Origin: Castanea sativa
Taxonomy: Eukaryota; Streptophyta; Magnoliopsida; Fagales; Fagaceae
Assembly (NCBI RefSeq): GCF_040712315.1
Contig: NC_134013.1
Coordinates: 5,491,001 to 5,555,000, forward strand
Direction of reading: 5' to 3'
DNA: 64,000 bases
The translations under genes and the position numbers were made by a program. Below, in pieces: positions 46,304 to 57,211 of this stretch (the stretch's first letter is position 1; every line of letters begins with the position of its first letter). The notes beneath the pieces are model-generated. The model did no database searches. It saw only the letters and a program-made list of their open reading frames with translations, and had not been told where the DNA came from.

Positions 46304-47919
46304 TAGTTATTGTCATTGGCACTTTGTTTGATTGTGTAGTGCTTGATATCCATGTCATAATTTCCTTCAATGTCTTCTAGGCAATCAGTTGGAGGGTAAG
46401 ATACACTAAAATTGCCACTGTATGCTGTTAAGAAGACAATGAAAATTTTCCAGAATCTTGACATTATTTTCTGGACATGGTTGTTGTCTTGTTGACATGA
46501 TAGAGTATGTTATTGGCCAAGAGCCTTGTAACCTAACCGGTTGGCACCTAACCGGTTGGCACTTAACGGCGTCTTCAACAGTGACATCAAGAGTTCAAAA
46601 TAAAAAGAGAGTATGTTATTGTTATTTACTTATGCACATAATGTATACCATCAGTTATACATGTGCATATACCTGTAAGATCCGCTTGTTGACATTTTTT
46701 CCCCCACTGAACTATTATTTGGTGATGCTGTTATTTTTTGGTTAATCTACAAGGCCCAAAAATGCAGCCTTAGAAGTATACGTTTTTTGCAGTTCAGTTA
46801 GACTAAATTGGCTAACTAGTTATTTACCATAGAAAACCATAGTCTCAAATGTGCGTGGCACTATCCCACCCTGACCGGAACAGTATTGTTGATCCCCTAG
46901 AGTGGCTATTTTTTGCGGGGACGGATTTTGCTTGCCCTACCCCTTTATACATATCTTATTACCTTTCCCAAAAAGACTAGTTTCTCTCTCACATTCTTTT
47001 GAGAAAGCTCTCTCGCTTCGTTAAGAATGATCATATATATTGTTGATCTAATCTTGGTTTTTCTTATGATATTTTTTTATTATAAAAATGGGATGAAAAT
47101 AGGACACCCATAAAACAAAGGAAAAGGTGAATGGATCTTCTAAAGACATTAGTTTAAAAATTATTTTTAGAAACATTTTAGGTGAAAAAAAAGTAACGAA
47201 CTTTTTTAAAGGAGAATCTAAGAAACTGTAGTTAAGGTATAGTACTTAAGTTTTGCTCTTTTATAAAAGTAGTATTAAAATTTCTTTAAATGATTCATTT
47301 ACAAATGAACTAAGGGTCTTCATTAATCCAACCCTAAAACAAAACTAATTATGGTGGTATTTTATCTAAATTGACTTGGTCAATTGGGCTCACTAGACAG
47401 ACCTTGCCCATTTATATTAGAACTAGTATTAGTGCTAAAAGTCATATTGCTATTTTTAACACCATAAATACTAAAAGGTATGCTACAATGGTGGAGGAAA
47501 GCCAAAAAAATTGGCTTTTGAGCTATAGTGCACAGCAAAAGATGGCGGTGCATCGTAGCTAAGAAGGTAAAAAATATATATATTTATTGTGTTGATGGTG
47601 GTAGTTGTTATTTATTGTAGTAAATATATTATTTTATTATATTAAAAACTAAAACAAAATCACTTATGTTAGGCGTTTGGTAAAATAAGATAGTAATATA
47701 GATAAAGTAGTTTTTTTAGTCCAAATTACTAAATTTATGGCTTTACCCCCCTTAAAAAAAAAAACTTATTTTTCTGTCCAATACTCCAAAATCCAAGTAG
47801 AATTGTCTATCAGACTTTTTTTTTTCGTTTTCTTTTTTTTACTGATAAGAGATCATAGGAGTCTGGATAGAGATCTTAATAGTAGTATGTTGAAGAATGG
47901 ACTAACAAATACGTACTTA
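46304..47919. other. Intergenic, DPH4 3' flank
   Basis: It probably contains the DPH4 3' UTR in its first few hundred bases. A short tandem CTAACCGGTTGGCAC (46532-46561) is visible, and a remnant of the 41.4-kb repeat family lies near 47110-47200. No gene is recognised. Confidence 0.5.
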
Positions 47920-48036
47920 GAGCATCCACACCAGCTCAGTTAAAAATTTGTAAAATAAAAGAAAATACAATTTTTACACATTTTATGCAAAAAAAATACC
48001 CACATCAGTGGGTGTATACATAGCCAAAAATGTGGA

Positions 48037-48099
48037 AATCCATACACGAGCTACAGTACCGTGTAAATATACACGAGTACTGTAGCTCGTGTATGGATT
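48037..48099. repeat. 63-bp palindrome
   Basis: The two 23-bp arms, 48037-48059 (AATCCATACACGAGCTACAG...) and 48077-48099, are perfect inverted repeats. Most of the 17-nt centre is itself palindromic (CGTGTA...TACACG). It could extrude as a cruciform or fold as an RNA hairpin. Confidence 0.9.
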
Positions 48100-48294
48100 A
48101 TTTTATTCATTTCCGTTCGCTCCATTTTTCCTCTCTCTTCTCCGTTCTCAATGAACTCAACAAACTCAGTATCATCCACAGAGAAATTAACACAGATACA
48201 CAGTAACAAACTCAGACATACACTTACTCCAAAAAAAAAACACACACACACAGATACGCAAACACACTCATGATGCTTTGGTCGGTGGAGCTGC

Positions 48295-48450
48295 GGATCG
48301 GAGCTGGGATCGGTGGTGCTGGGGATTGGAGAACGCGGCTGGGCTCGGCGATGCGTGGATTGGAGATCGCGGCTGGGCTCGGCGGTGCGAGGATCGGAGA
48401 TCGCGGCTGGGCTCGGCGTGGATCGGAGATCGGTGCTGTAGATCGAAGAT
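48295..48450. repeat. GC-rich minisatellite
   Basis: Imperfect repeats of about 30-35 bp share GGATYGGAGATCGCGGCTGG and GCTCGGCG(A/G)TGC. They form an island of high GC in otherwise AT-rich DNA. Confidence 0.8.
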
Positions 48451-49505
48451 CGGAGCTGAAAAATGGGTAGAGAGAGAGAGAGAGAGAGAGAAAGAGAAAT
48501 GAAGAGAAGGAGAGAGAGAGAGAGAGAGACATGAATCAGCAATGAAGAGAATAAATGAAGAGAAGGAGAGAGAGAGAGAGAGAGAGAAATTACCAAAAAA
48601 TAAAGAGAAGGCGCGCGGTAATTGGAGAGATATAATTTAAAAAAGTGAGAAAATTATTATTTAATTAATAGAGGTGGTAGGATAGATGAACTGAGGGTAA
48701 TTTATAAAAATAAAAGTGTAAAATTTTAAAAAGAGATTTTTTGCGTAAAATATATGAAAATTTTACACGAATGTGGTTGCTCTTACGAGCTTATCCTATC
48801 TTTCAATGATAATCAATTTAAGCGATCGACAAAGCACAGAGCCAGGATATTTGCATATGCTTCCGCATGTATTCATGAAACCTTGGACGCTTGCTTGCTG
48901 TAACTCCTGAGGTAACACTTGTTCTTATTCATCTATTTCAATGAAACACAGGATTAGAGTTCATTCTATATTTTTCTAATTAGGAATTGAATGCCAAGGT
49001 TGGATCAGAGACTGAGAGAGAGAGAGAGAGTTATCTTTTCTGGGTAACAAATAAATTGGGACCATTTCCAATCTTTCGTTTGCTTCATACATTTTGATTT
49101 TGTTCCCTCTCAACTCAAAGGCCATGAAAATCTGTAGTTTTTTAATTAATAGAGTGCGATTCTCTGTTCAAAATTGAAGCTTTCAGGGCTGATATTGGTG
49201 ATTATCTTTAGGTTTGATTTGGGTTTGTGTCACATACATCTGGGTATTCATTGGGAACAAGTTCTGGGTCTAGTTTGCTTAAGCTCAAATTTTTTCTATT
49301 CACATCAAAATATACCAAGACGGATAGTCAAATTATTTTGTGCTAATATGTTAGGAGTATTGTAATTCATTCTTTGAATACATGTGGCTGACTCTAACTA
49401 GTCTGTTGAGGATTTATAGCCAACCCCTAAATTTTGGGACTTGGGATTGGTTGTGGTTGTTGTTGTTGTAGTATTGGCAATCATAGTCAAGAAAAAAAAA
49501 TTGAG

Positions 49506-49916
49506 ATGGGTTCTGGAGAACAAAACCACAGGTGGAGTGTTTTTGATGGAGTTAAGGTTATTCCAGCAGCACCTGAGGCTCTCATGGCAGAGATTGATAT
49601 AGCCATTTCTAAGCTTGAGTATGCTCGTGCTACTGCTAGGCTTGAGTCACCAACTTCTTCTTCTTCTTCTTCTTCTTCTTCTGTAATAAAGAATATGAGC
49701 TCGGATTCAAGTCCAAGTCCTCAATATGATGCCCGACTGGCGGATGAAGCTTACAGAGCAGGATGTGCAGCCTTGGCTGCAGGCAAGCTTGATGAGGCTT
49801 TTTTCTCTTTGAACATTTCTCTCTCTAGATGCCCACCTGATAAGACTAATGCCGTTGCTAAGCTTCAGTCTCTCATTGCTCTTACATCTCAGCAACTCTA
49901 CAAGTCTCCCATTTGA
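49506..49916 (+). CDS. Small plant protein of unknown function, TPR-like helical hairpin (136 aa)
   Basis: The CDS is a single exon from the ATG at 49506 (the in-frame codon at 49434 is TTG) to TGA. The N-terminus HRWSVFDGVKVIPAAPEALM is followed by a helix-rich stretch. A Ser homopolymer encoded by (TCT/C)n lies at about residues 52-60. A C-terminal part, about residues 75-130 (ADEAYRAGCAALAAGKLDEA ... LQSLIALTSQQL), resembles a TPR-type helical pair. I recognise it as a conserved plant family without a named function. A possible 5'-UTR exon ends at about 48910 (TGAG|GTAACA). A clear 3'-UTR intron is proposed at 49925-50833, with its donor only 8 nt after the stop. The Ser tract is probably length-polymorphic. 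Confidence 0.8.
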   Translation: MGSGEQNHRWSVFDGVKVIPAAPEALMAEIDIAISKLEYARATARLESPTSSSSSSSSSVIKNMSSDSSPSPQYDARLADEAYRAGCAALAAGKLDEAFFSLNISLSRCPPDKTNAVAKLQSLIALTSQQLYKSPI

Positions 49917-49924
49917 ACTGCTAG

Positions 49925-50833
49925 GTACCTTTTTTTTATGCTTTAAATTTCTGATTTTTATACATTTTTTTTGTTATTTTAATGATGTTGTATGACATAT
50001 CTCTTTGAACTAGTAATGAGTACAAGAACTAAAAGTTTATTTTTTTTGCTTGATTGTTCTGATTTTTTCTTCATGTCTCACGGTGATGTTTACGCTCTAT
50101 TTGCATATTAGGAAAGGTGAAGGAAGTGGAAAGAAAAAGTAAAGAAAAGCTTAAGCAAGGAATCTATTTTCTTAAGCAATTCAACAATTTCCTTTTCTTT
50201 TACTTACCCTTTACAAGAGCTAATCAGGTCCAAACGTTTTATACTTTCCACTGCCTCTATAACCTTCCTGTATTAAGTTAAAAACAAGGAAAGCAGTGCA
50301 CAGAAATATAGGTTTGCATCCATTAATCTTATGTATTATTGTATAATCTCGCAAATCTAGGTCTTTAATATGCTTCCATAATTCTAAAATAGTGAGGTTT
50401 ATAAAACAATTTGAACGTTAATAATTCAGTGAATCAATGTGCTTGAAATTAAAATGGAGAAAACTTTAAGAGGCACTTTTGATCTCCCAATATTAATAAT
50501 TAACCTGGACTTCGGTTGTTATTAAGCTAAAGGCATTGTCTCTATCATTTTAGGAACTCAAGAAATATTCTAACCGGATTATTTATTGAACTTTATACTA
50601 CAAATTCTGGTATAAGGTTTTTATTTTTCAAAGTTACTTTGATCGGAAGACTGCTTGATGTTATATGAGATGTTTCTCTAATCTAACTATTATTAACACT
50701 TCAGCATTTTAATTGTTTCTCATTTCCTTGTTTCTTGAATTTGTGTGGTTGTCAACCTTTGCCCTTTTTCCAATTTGTCTCTGCCTGGAGTGACTGTTTT
50801 TGTTTTTGTTTTTATGAACTTGATAAATTGCAG
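49925..50833 (+). other. 3'-UTR intron of the 136-aa gene
   Basis: The donor CTAG|GTACCT sits 8 nt downstream of the TGA stop. The acceptor ATTGCAG ends at 50833, followed by unique sequence with an AATAAAA signal near 51366. Splicing this close to the stop would not be expected to trigger nonsense-mediated decay. Confidence 0.5.
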
Positions 50834-52149
50834 ATGTTGGCTGCAGATCTTTTTATTAAAAACCTGTGCAATTGATTGGAGACCACTTTCTGGTTCAATA
50901 ATGGAAGAAACATGAGGGAGTGCTCATAAAAAAATGCTGCAGGATCTAATTGCTTGTGGATATGGTTTGTTCAGTTGCGTTTAAGTCACTAGTGGGCACT
51001 GGGAAAGCAGGTTTTGCTGCTTTGGTGGACATCAGAATCAGACAGCATGTCAGCTTGACAAAATTTTCTATATGTGGCCATGTATTGTCAGTAAGGTGTG
51101 TAAAAAATTTGTATGTTATGTGATTGTGTACAAATTCCCACATATATACGTGGTCGTTGTACTGAAACAATTTGGCAACTCAGATTTTTGTTTTTTTTGA
51201 TAGGTAACTTGGCAACTCAGATTATATTGTACGGCTCCTTGCATTCTTTTGTTTTGAACCTTTGATACATCTTTCACAACAGTACCCAATCTCCAGAAAA
51301 ACAATAAGAATAGGGACACGACGTTTTTTCATAACTATTGACATGGTTTGTTGTGATTTGTGCATAATAAAAGTGATGTCAATGTTACATCCATATGAAA
51401 GTGATGTTATTTAAAGCATACCTCCAAAAAAAAAAATTTATGTTCCTAAAATTGCTTTCTGAAAAGAATGATGCAGTGAAGCTGTTTAAGGTGCATAGTA
51501 GATATAATGGATGGTAGGCTTAATTTCAGGCCTCACACTTTGTTTCTATGCAAGCAGTTCAATCATTTTAATCGTATGGTAGAGCTGAATAATATCCTGG
51601 AAAAAGTGAATATTAGACTGCGTTGAGGAAGTTCAGCTATCTTTAGAGGCTTGAAAGTTGAAAGTTGAAAGATGAAAGTGAAAGAGATTACCTCTTCTAC
51701 CAAAGAAAGAGATGACCTCAATTGATCCATGTATATGAGTTTGATTTGCTGATAGTTCTAAGATCACAAATTATTTCACTATTTTTTTGTCACAACTTTA
51801 ACGTGGCAGAATGTGAGTAGTTAACTATCGCTTACATATGGATCTACTATTTTTTCTTTACCAATCACATTTGGTTAAGTTACAGTTGTGATAAGAAGTT
51901 GTAAAAAATTATGTGGTGATAAACTTTTCCTGATTTGCTAGTCCTACTGGGTCACTGGCCCTCTCAATTTTCACTCTTCCCAAAATCCTGGAAATCAGTT
52001 CTGCGTAGATTAAAAGATAAGAAATTAAAGCAATCAGTAAGATTTGGTCAAGGATGGCTGTTTCAGTAACTGGAAAATTTGGGTCTATTGACAATAGAAT
52101 GATGCCTCTAGTCTATCTAATTGGCAGTTTACTAGATCTCGACCACTGT

Positions 52150-54473
52150 TTTAGATTGTCTTCTCTCTCTCTCTCTCTCTCTAAGTGGGAAGTTCTAAAT
52201 GTGCTTTCGAAAATGCACCCTCCCTCATTTTTTTTTGCCAAAGTAGTTTTGACATCATTTCTATATTGATATTTGTATTTTAGAAATTACAATTTACATC
52301 CTTAAACTATCAAAAGGATATCAATGTGTCTCTTCCATTATGATCTCTCACATTTTCAACTTTTCACTATTAGCTTACTTTAAAACTTATATCAATTTTT
52401 TTTCTTTTTTTAAATCCAAAATTACAATACTGTGTGTGGGGATAATATCCAGATTTAACAAATTATTCTGCCTCAATATTTTTGGGATACATCGATAATT
52501 GGAAGTGGGGAAATTTGAATATTGAATGTCTCTATTGAAATACCAGAACATGCCAACTAGTTGAGTTAAAGTGTCTTTATTTATTTTGCCTCAAATTTGA
52601 ATATTGTAAATAGTATTTTAGCATTTTTTACAAGTTTTACAAATTGTAAGTATTTTACAATTTACACCCTTTAACTATTAAAGGATATCAACGTGTCTCT
52701 TCTATTATAATATGACTACTAAAGCATATCAATGTGTCTCTACCATTATAGTAGAACTACTAAAGGACCTACCTAAAGCTTATATCAATTTTCTATTTTA
52801 ACTTTTCGCTAATAACCTTAAACATCAGATTTAACAAATTATTCTACCTCAATTTATTTTTTTGGATATTGAGAGAGAGAGAGAGAGAGAGAGTGAGAGA
52901 TTTAAACATTGGATGTCTGTATTGAAAATATCAAGATATGTGAGGTTAGATGGTCTTAAACTACTCTGCCTCAAATTTGAATAGTGTAAATAGTATTTTA
53001 GCATTTTGGTCTCCCAACAAAAAAGTCCCACCATAGGATATGGTCACTTATTAATACATTTCCATCGACATCTTGGTGGGTGGTGCGTGTTTTCCCATCC
53101 CGCTAGGCTTCTTCCATAATAAGGTTTGAAATGGGAAAACCCAAAAAAAGAAGTCACACAAAATGGCCGTTAGAAATAAATTTTCTGTTAAAATGTTGTT
53201 GAAATAAATTTGGGTCTTCTCTCTCTCTCTCTCTCTCTCCTTTCTTTTTTTTTTTTTAAGTGGGAAGTTCTAATGTGCTTTTGAAAATGCACCCTCCCTC
53301 AATTTTTTTGCCAAAGTAGTTTTGACATCATTTCTATATTGATATTTATAATTTGGAAATTACAATTTACATCCTTTAACTATCAAAAGGATATCAATGT
53401 GTCTCTTCCATTATGATCTCTCACATTTTCAACTTTTCACTATTAACTTACTTAAAACTTATATCAATTTTTTTTCTTTTTTAAATCCAAAATTACAATA
53501 TTGTGTGTGGGGGATAATATCCAGATTTAACAAATTATTCTGCCTCAATTTTTTTGGGATACATCGATAGTTGGAAGTGAGGAAATTTGAATATTGAATG
53601 TCTCTACTGAAATACCAGAATGTGTCAACTAGTTGAGTAAAAGTGTCTTTATCTATTTTGCCTCAAATTTGAATACTGTAAATAGTAAAGTTAGCATTTT
53701 GGTCTCCCAAAAAAAGCCCTACCACAGGATATGGCCACTTATTAATACCTTTCCATTGTCAAATTGGTGGTTTACCAGACCATTGATTTAGGTTGTCTTT
53801 TAGAGTGAAAAGTTCTAAATGTGTTTTTTAAAACGCACCCTCACTTTTTTGCCAAAGAAGGTATTTTTGGCATCATTTCACGGTATCTTATGTGTTGACA
53901 CATATAATACAAGAATTATGCTTTAAATTTATATTTGTAAAACTTACAAGTTACACCCTTTAACTATTAAAGGATATCGACGTGTTTCTTCCATTATAAT
54001 GACTACTAAAGCATATCAATGTGTCTCTTCTATTATAATAGAACTACTAAAGGACCTACCTAAAGCTTATATCAATTTTCTATTTAACTTTTCACTAATA
54101 ACCTTAAGCATCAGATTTAACAAATTATTCTACCTCAATTTATTTTTTTGGATATTGAGAGAGATGAGCGATTTGAACATTGGATGTCTGTATTGAAAAT
54201 ACCAAGATGTGCCAGCTTAGATAGTCTTAGCTACTCTGCCTCAAATTTGAATAGTGTAAATAGTATTTTGGTCTCCCAAAAACAAAAGTGCTACCATAGG
54301 ATATGGCCACTTATTAATACCTTTCCATCGACATCTTGGTGGGTGGTGCGTGTTTTCCCATCCCACTCGGCTTCTTCCATAATAAGGTTTGAAATGGGAA
54401 AACCCAAAAAAAAAAGTCACACAAAATGGCCGTTAGAAATAAATTTTCTGTTACAATGTTGTTGAAATAAATT
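52150..54473 (+). repeat. Two-unit tandem repeat (about 1.06 and 1.26 kb) built of related half-units
   Basis: Unit A, about 52150-53214, and unit B, about 53215-54473, share AAGTGGGAAGTTCTAA, GCACCCTCCCTCA, ATTACAATTTACATCC and AAAGGATATCAATGTGTCTC. Both end with GGTGGGTGGTGCGTGTTTTC and GTTGTTGAAATAAATT. Within each unit, the AAAGGATATC...GTGT block recurs, so each unit is itself a diverged doublet. Unit B keeps about 200 bp that unit A lacks. (CT)n runs sit at both unit starts. Confidence 0.85.
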
Positions 54474-55276
54474 CTGTTCATTTGGTTTATCAAACCTACC
54501 CTGATTATAATGTTGTGTCGCATTAATGACATGATTTTGAAAGTCTGAACGTTATAGATGGAGCAATAAATAATGCTGTTAAATCAGATTAGTTGCCAAA
54601 TGGTTTCGATGTGACCAGATCTTGGTCTTGATCCACGAAATTTCTCAATAAAAAGTGTCGCTTTTATATCCAATTCTTGAGGATTTGATTGTAAGTTTTT
54701 ACTATAGTATTTTCTTTTTCTCATTATGTATAATTGGATTTCTTCTAAAGTCAGGTAATTATTTTTGGTTGGAATGTGATACTGAGATGGGGGTCCCTAA
54801 TGCCCAATAATTTGTTTCTTTGTTATTATTCACTTTTTGCCCCCTAAAACAAGTTACATGGGAGTGTCATTCTTAGCAAATTTGTTCAACAGCTTTTGTG
54901 TTTAGGTATCATGTCCTAGTTGATCACTAGGTCTTAAGGTTAAATTGAAACATCAAAAACTATGATTGTATATATATATTTTTTAAAAGAATTCTGGGGT
55001 CCTTAATTTTTGAGATAATAGTAATAGTCACAGCAGCATGCTTGAATCTCAAATGGGACTCTGTAGTGTGTTTTGTTAGAATGTCCTATGCTTGTTTACC
55101 CTTTGTGACTTTGTCTTTACCCCAAAGGATGCAAAGCAGTATTTTCAATAAGCTGCAAGGCCACTATCAGAAAAGCATTGTCAACTTGAAACTCAATGCG
55201 TGTGTGGATTAAATAAAGCTTTAGTTCTGTATATATTTTTATGTCCACAAAAATTCTACCCAACTAGTCCTCCACC

Positions 55277-56007
55277 ATGAGTGTCTTTTATCATGACTCT
55301 TCACCACCAAACTCTTCCAAGGGATGCAAATTCCTCACTGCAACTTTGAAGGACAAATTTTCCAACTGCCATATTTTTGGTAAACGGCTTTCGACTTCAA
55401 GCTTGGAAGAGGAGTATGCAACAATTGATTTTAATGAAGAACATGAAGTAAATACCATTAACATATGCATATGTATATTTTGTACCAACTATTGCTAATT
55501 TCTTTCCTACCAAACTAACTTGTTCTTGGGTTATTGTTATTATGTTTGATCTTTCCTCAGGTTGTTGTTTCGGCTATTAGAAGCCAAGCCATGGAAAAGT
55601 TGAAGCGCAAGCCTAGCACCTTGAAAGATAGCCTTTCCTGGGTTTACTCTCCTATGACTGGAGAATTGTACATGACTCCAGAGGGAGGACAAAGAAAGGA
55701 GGGTTTTGATGATGAAGATGATGACATGGAAGAATTTGTGACTGTTGGAAGTTGTTTCTCTTGCTGCTCAAGTGCTATGAGTAGGGAAGCATATTATTCC
55801 ATCAAGTCCCACTTTTCCCGCAGTTCCAGCTTGAATGACCTTGATTTTCAAGAATTTTGGAGGCGATCAATAATCAGAGAGTTGTGCCACTGTGAGGGGT
55901 GGCCATTTGGTCTGTGCCGTAAGGCTGTGTTACTTCCTCCCCTGCCTAAATCTCCATCTGAATCCTGGAAATGGCGTAAAGGCTCCAGAATAGTTAAGAT
56001 GCCTTGA
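55277..56007 (+). CDS. Plant-specific protein of unknown function (2 exons, 205 aa)
   Basis: Exons are 55277-55447 and 55561-56007 (donor GAA|GTAAAT, acceptor CCTCAG, phase 0). The start is the ATG after CCACC at 55277. The product has a Ser-rich start, then AMEKLKRKPSTLKDSLSWVY, an acidic patch DDEDDDMEEF followed by a Cys-rich CFSCCSS segment, and a conserved C-terminus (RRSIIRELCHCEGWPFGLCR then LLPPLPKSPSESW). I recognise the C-terminal motif from a small angiosperm family carrying the uninformative label 'filamentous hemagglutinin transporter' in Arabidopsis (memory). There is no transmembrane segment, signal peptide or enzyme motif, so the name should not be taken as a function. A degenerate copy of its 3' end lies at 59261-59548 inside the SDH5 gene. 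Confidence 0.8.
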
Positions 56008-57211
56008 AAGGTTCTAAGTTAATCTATACGTCTCTCTTCTTTTTCTTTAGTCCATGGATTTAATAAAGTGATAAAATAAAAGAGAAGATTTACACTTTAA
56101 ATGTTGCTACTCTCTTTAAGTAGATTTCATACTGTATTAGCAGTGCTTCAATCCAGAGGGAAGCATTTGATAGTCATTACTTCAAGAGTTTTCAGCCGCC
56201 CATCCCCGGGGGCAAGAGGTGGCTATTTATGTATAATAATGTGAGAGATCAATAGGCCAACCAAGCACCGGCCATTAGTTATGGAAGACAACAATTTCAG
56301 AAGAATAAATTTTGTTTTCAACCTCGAATCTCATTGCTTTCCTAACTTAAGAAGTGAGCATGCCATTTTTTGGTTTTTCCACCATACATACGTGTTTGGA
56401 AATTAGATAAGCCGCTCAAGTCCATAAATGAGGCAAAATAACATCATAATTTCTGCATTCAAGATAAAATGTATCAATCAAAATGTATCAACTTTTCGGC
56501 TTTGGCTTGTCCTTTTATGTAAGGTAGAAAACATGTAGAAATTTTCTTTAAGAATTAGGTAGCTTATGATTCTGCAGCACTACCTTTTAAAGCTAAATGA
56601 CTATAAGATCAAACCATGAAATGACAAAAGATTTATTGCTGTGGATGGTATCATGCTATTCATTTTGTCGCACCAGGAAATCAGAGCCCGAAGAACCTTT
56701 GTGACAGATTAACAAGGATCATTGAATATTACAGATGGCCGTGTATACATTAAGGATGGATTGAACATTTCAAAAAATCATAGAGCTTATTTTTCTGAAC
56801 AATTTTCCTATTTTTTTAATTGACTTGAAGATGTACAACATCATAGAAAGGCCTCAGATTTTTTTTTTTTAAATTTTCCTATTTTAAGTCATGGGAAAAA
56901 TGTGGAGTAAGTCCCTAATTTAATTAGTGTTGTCAGAAGAAGCAAAATGAAATAGATCAAACTCATTTCAGTCAAAATAAATAGAACTGACAGCATCATG
57001 GGGTCGACTCAAAAGCATAAACATTACAAACTTAGTGCCACAATGTTCCTTTCCTTGTAGTTGACAAATAGCACTCTTATTTAACTGCCATTAAACCCTA
57101 ACCATAAAGATTTTCAAGAAGAGAATATACCAGCCTGTCTCCAAATCTTTAAAAAAAAAAATTCCAAACATAACGCTCACAATTACATTAAACCTCTCAG
57201 AAACTAAGGGT
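56008..57211. other. Convergent intergenic region between the 55.3-kb gene and SDH5
   Basis: It holds the 3' UTRs of two converging genes. Only short frames are present and no repeat was identified. Confidence 0.5.

Larger units (their letters stand above)
47920..48782. mobile_element. Harbinger-like MITE (863 bp) with internal minisatellite and palindrome
   Basis: It starts GAGCATCCACACCAG and ends ACGAATGTGGTTGCTC. TTA lies on both sides (47917-47919 and 48783-48785). It contains a 63-bp palindrome (48037-48099), a GC-rich minisatellite (48295-48450) and three (GA)n runs (48469-48491, 48510-48529 and 48569-48587). The long minus-strand ORF here is simple-sequence translation. Confidence 0.7.

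Noticed and set aside
48051..48596. 181-aa open frame on the minus strand
   Set aside because: Translation of (GA)n runs and the GC-rich minisatellite in a MITE; low complexity, no domain.
52159..53239. CT/GA runs considered as a CRISPR-like or satellite array
   Set aside because: They are simple microsatellites within a two-unit tandem duplication; there are no regular repeat-spacer units.
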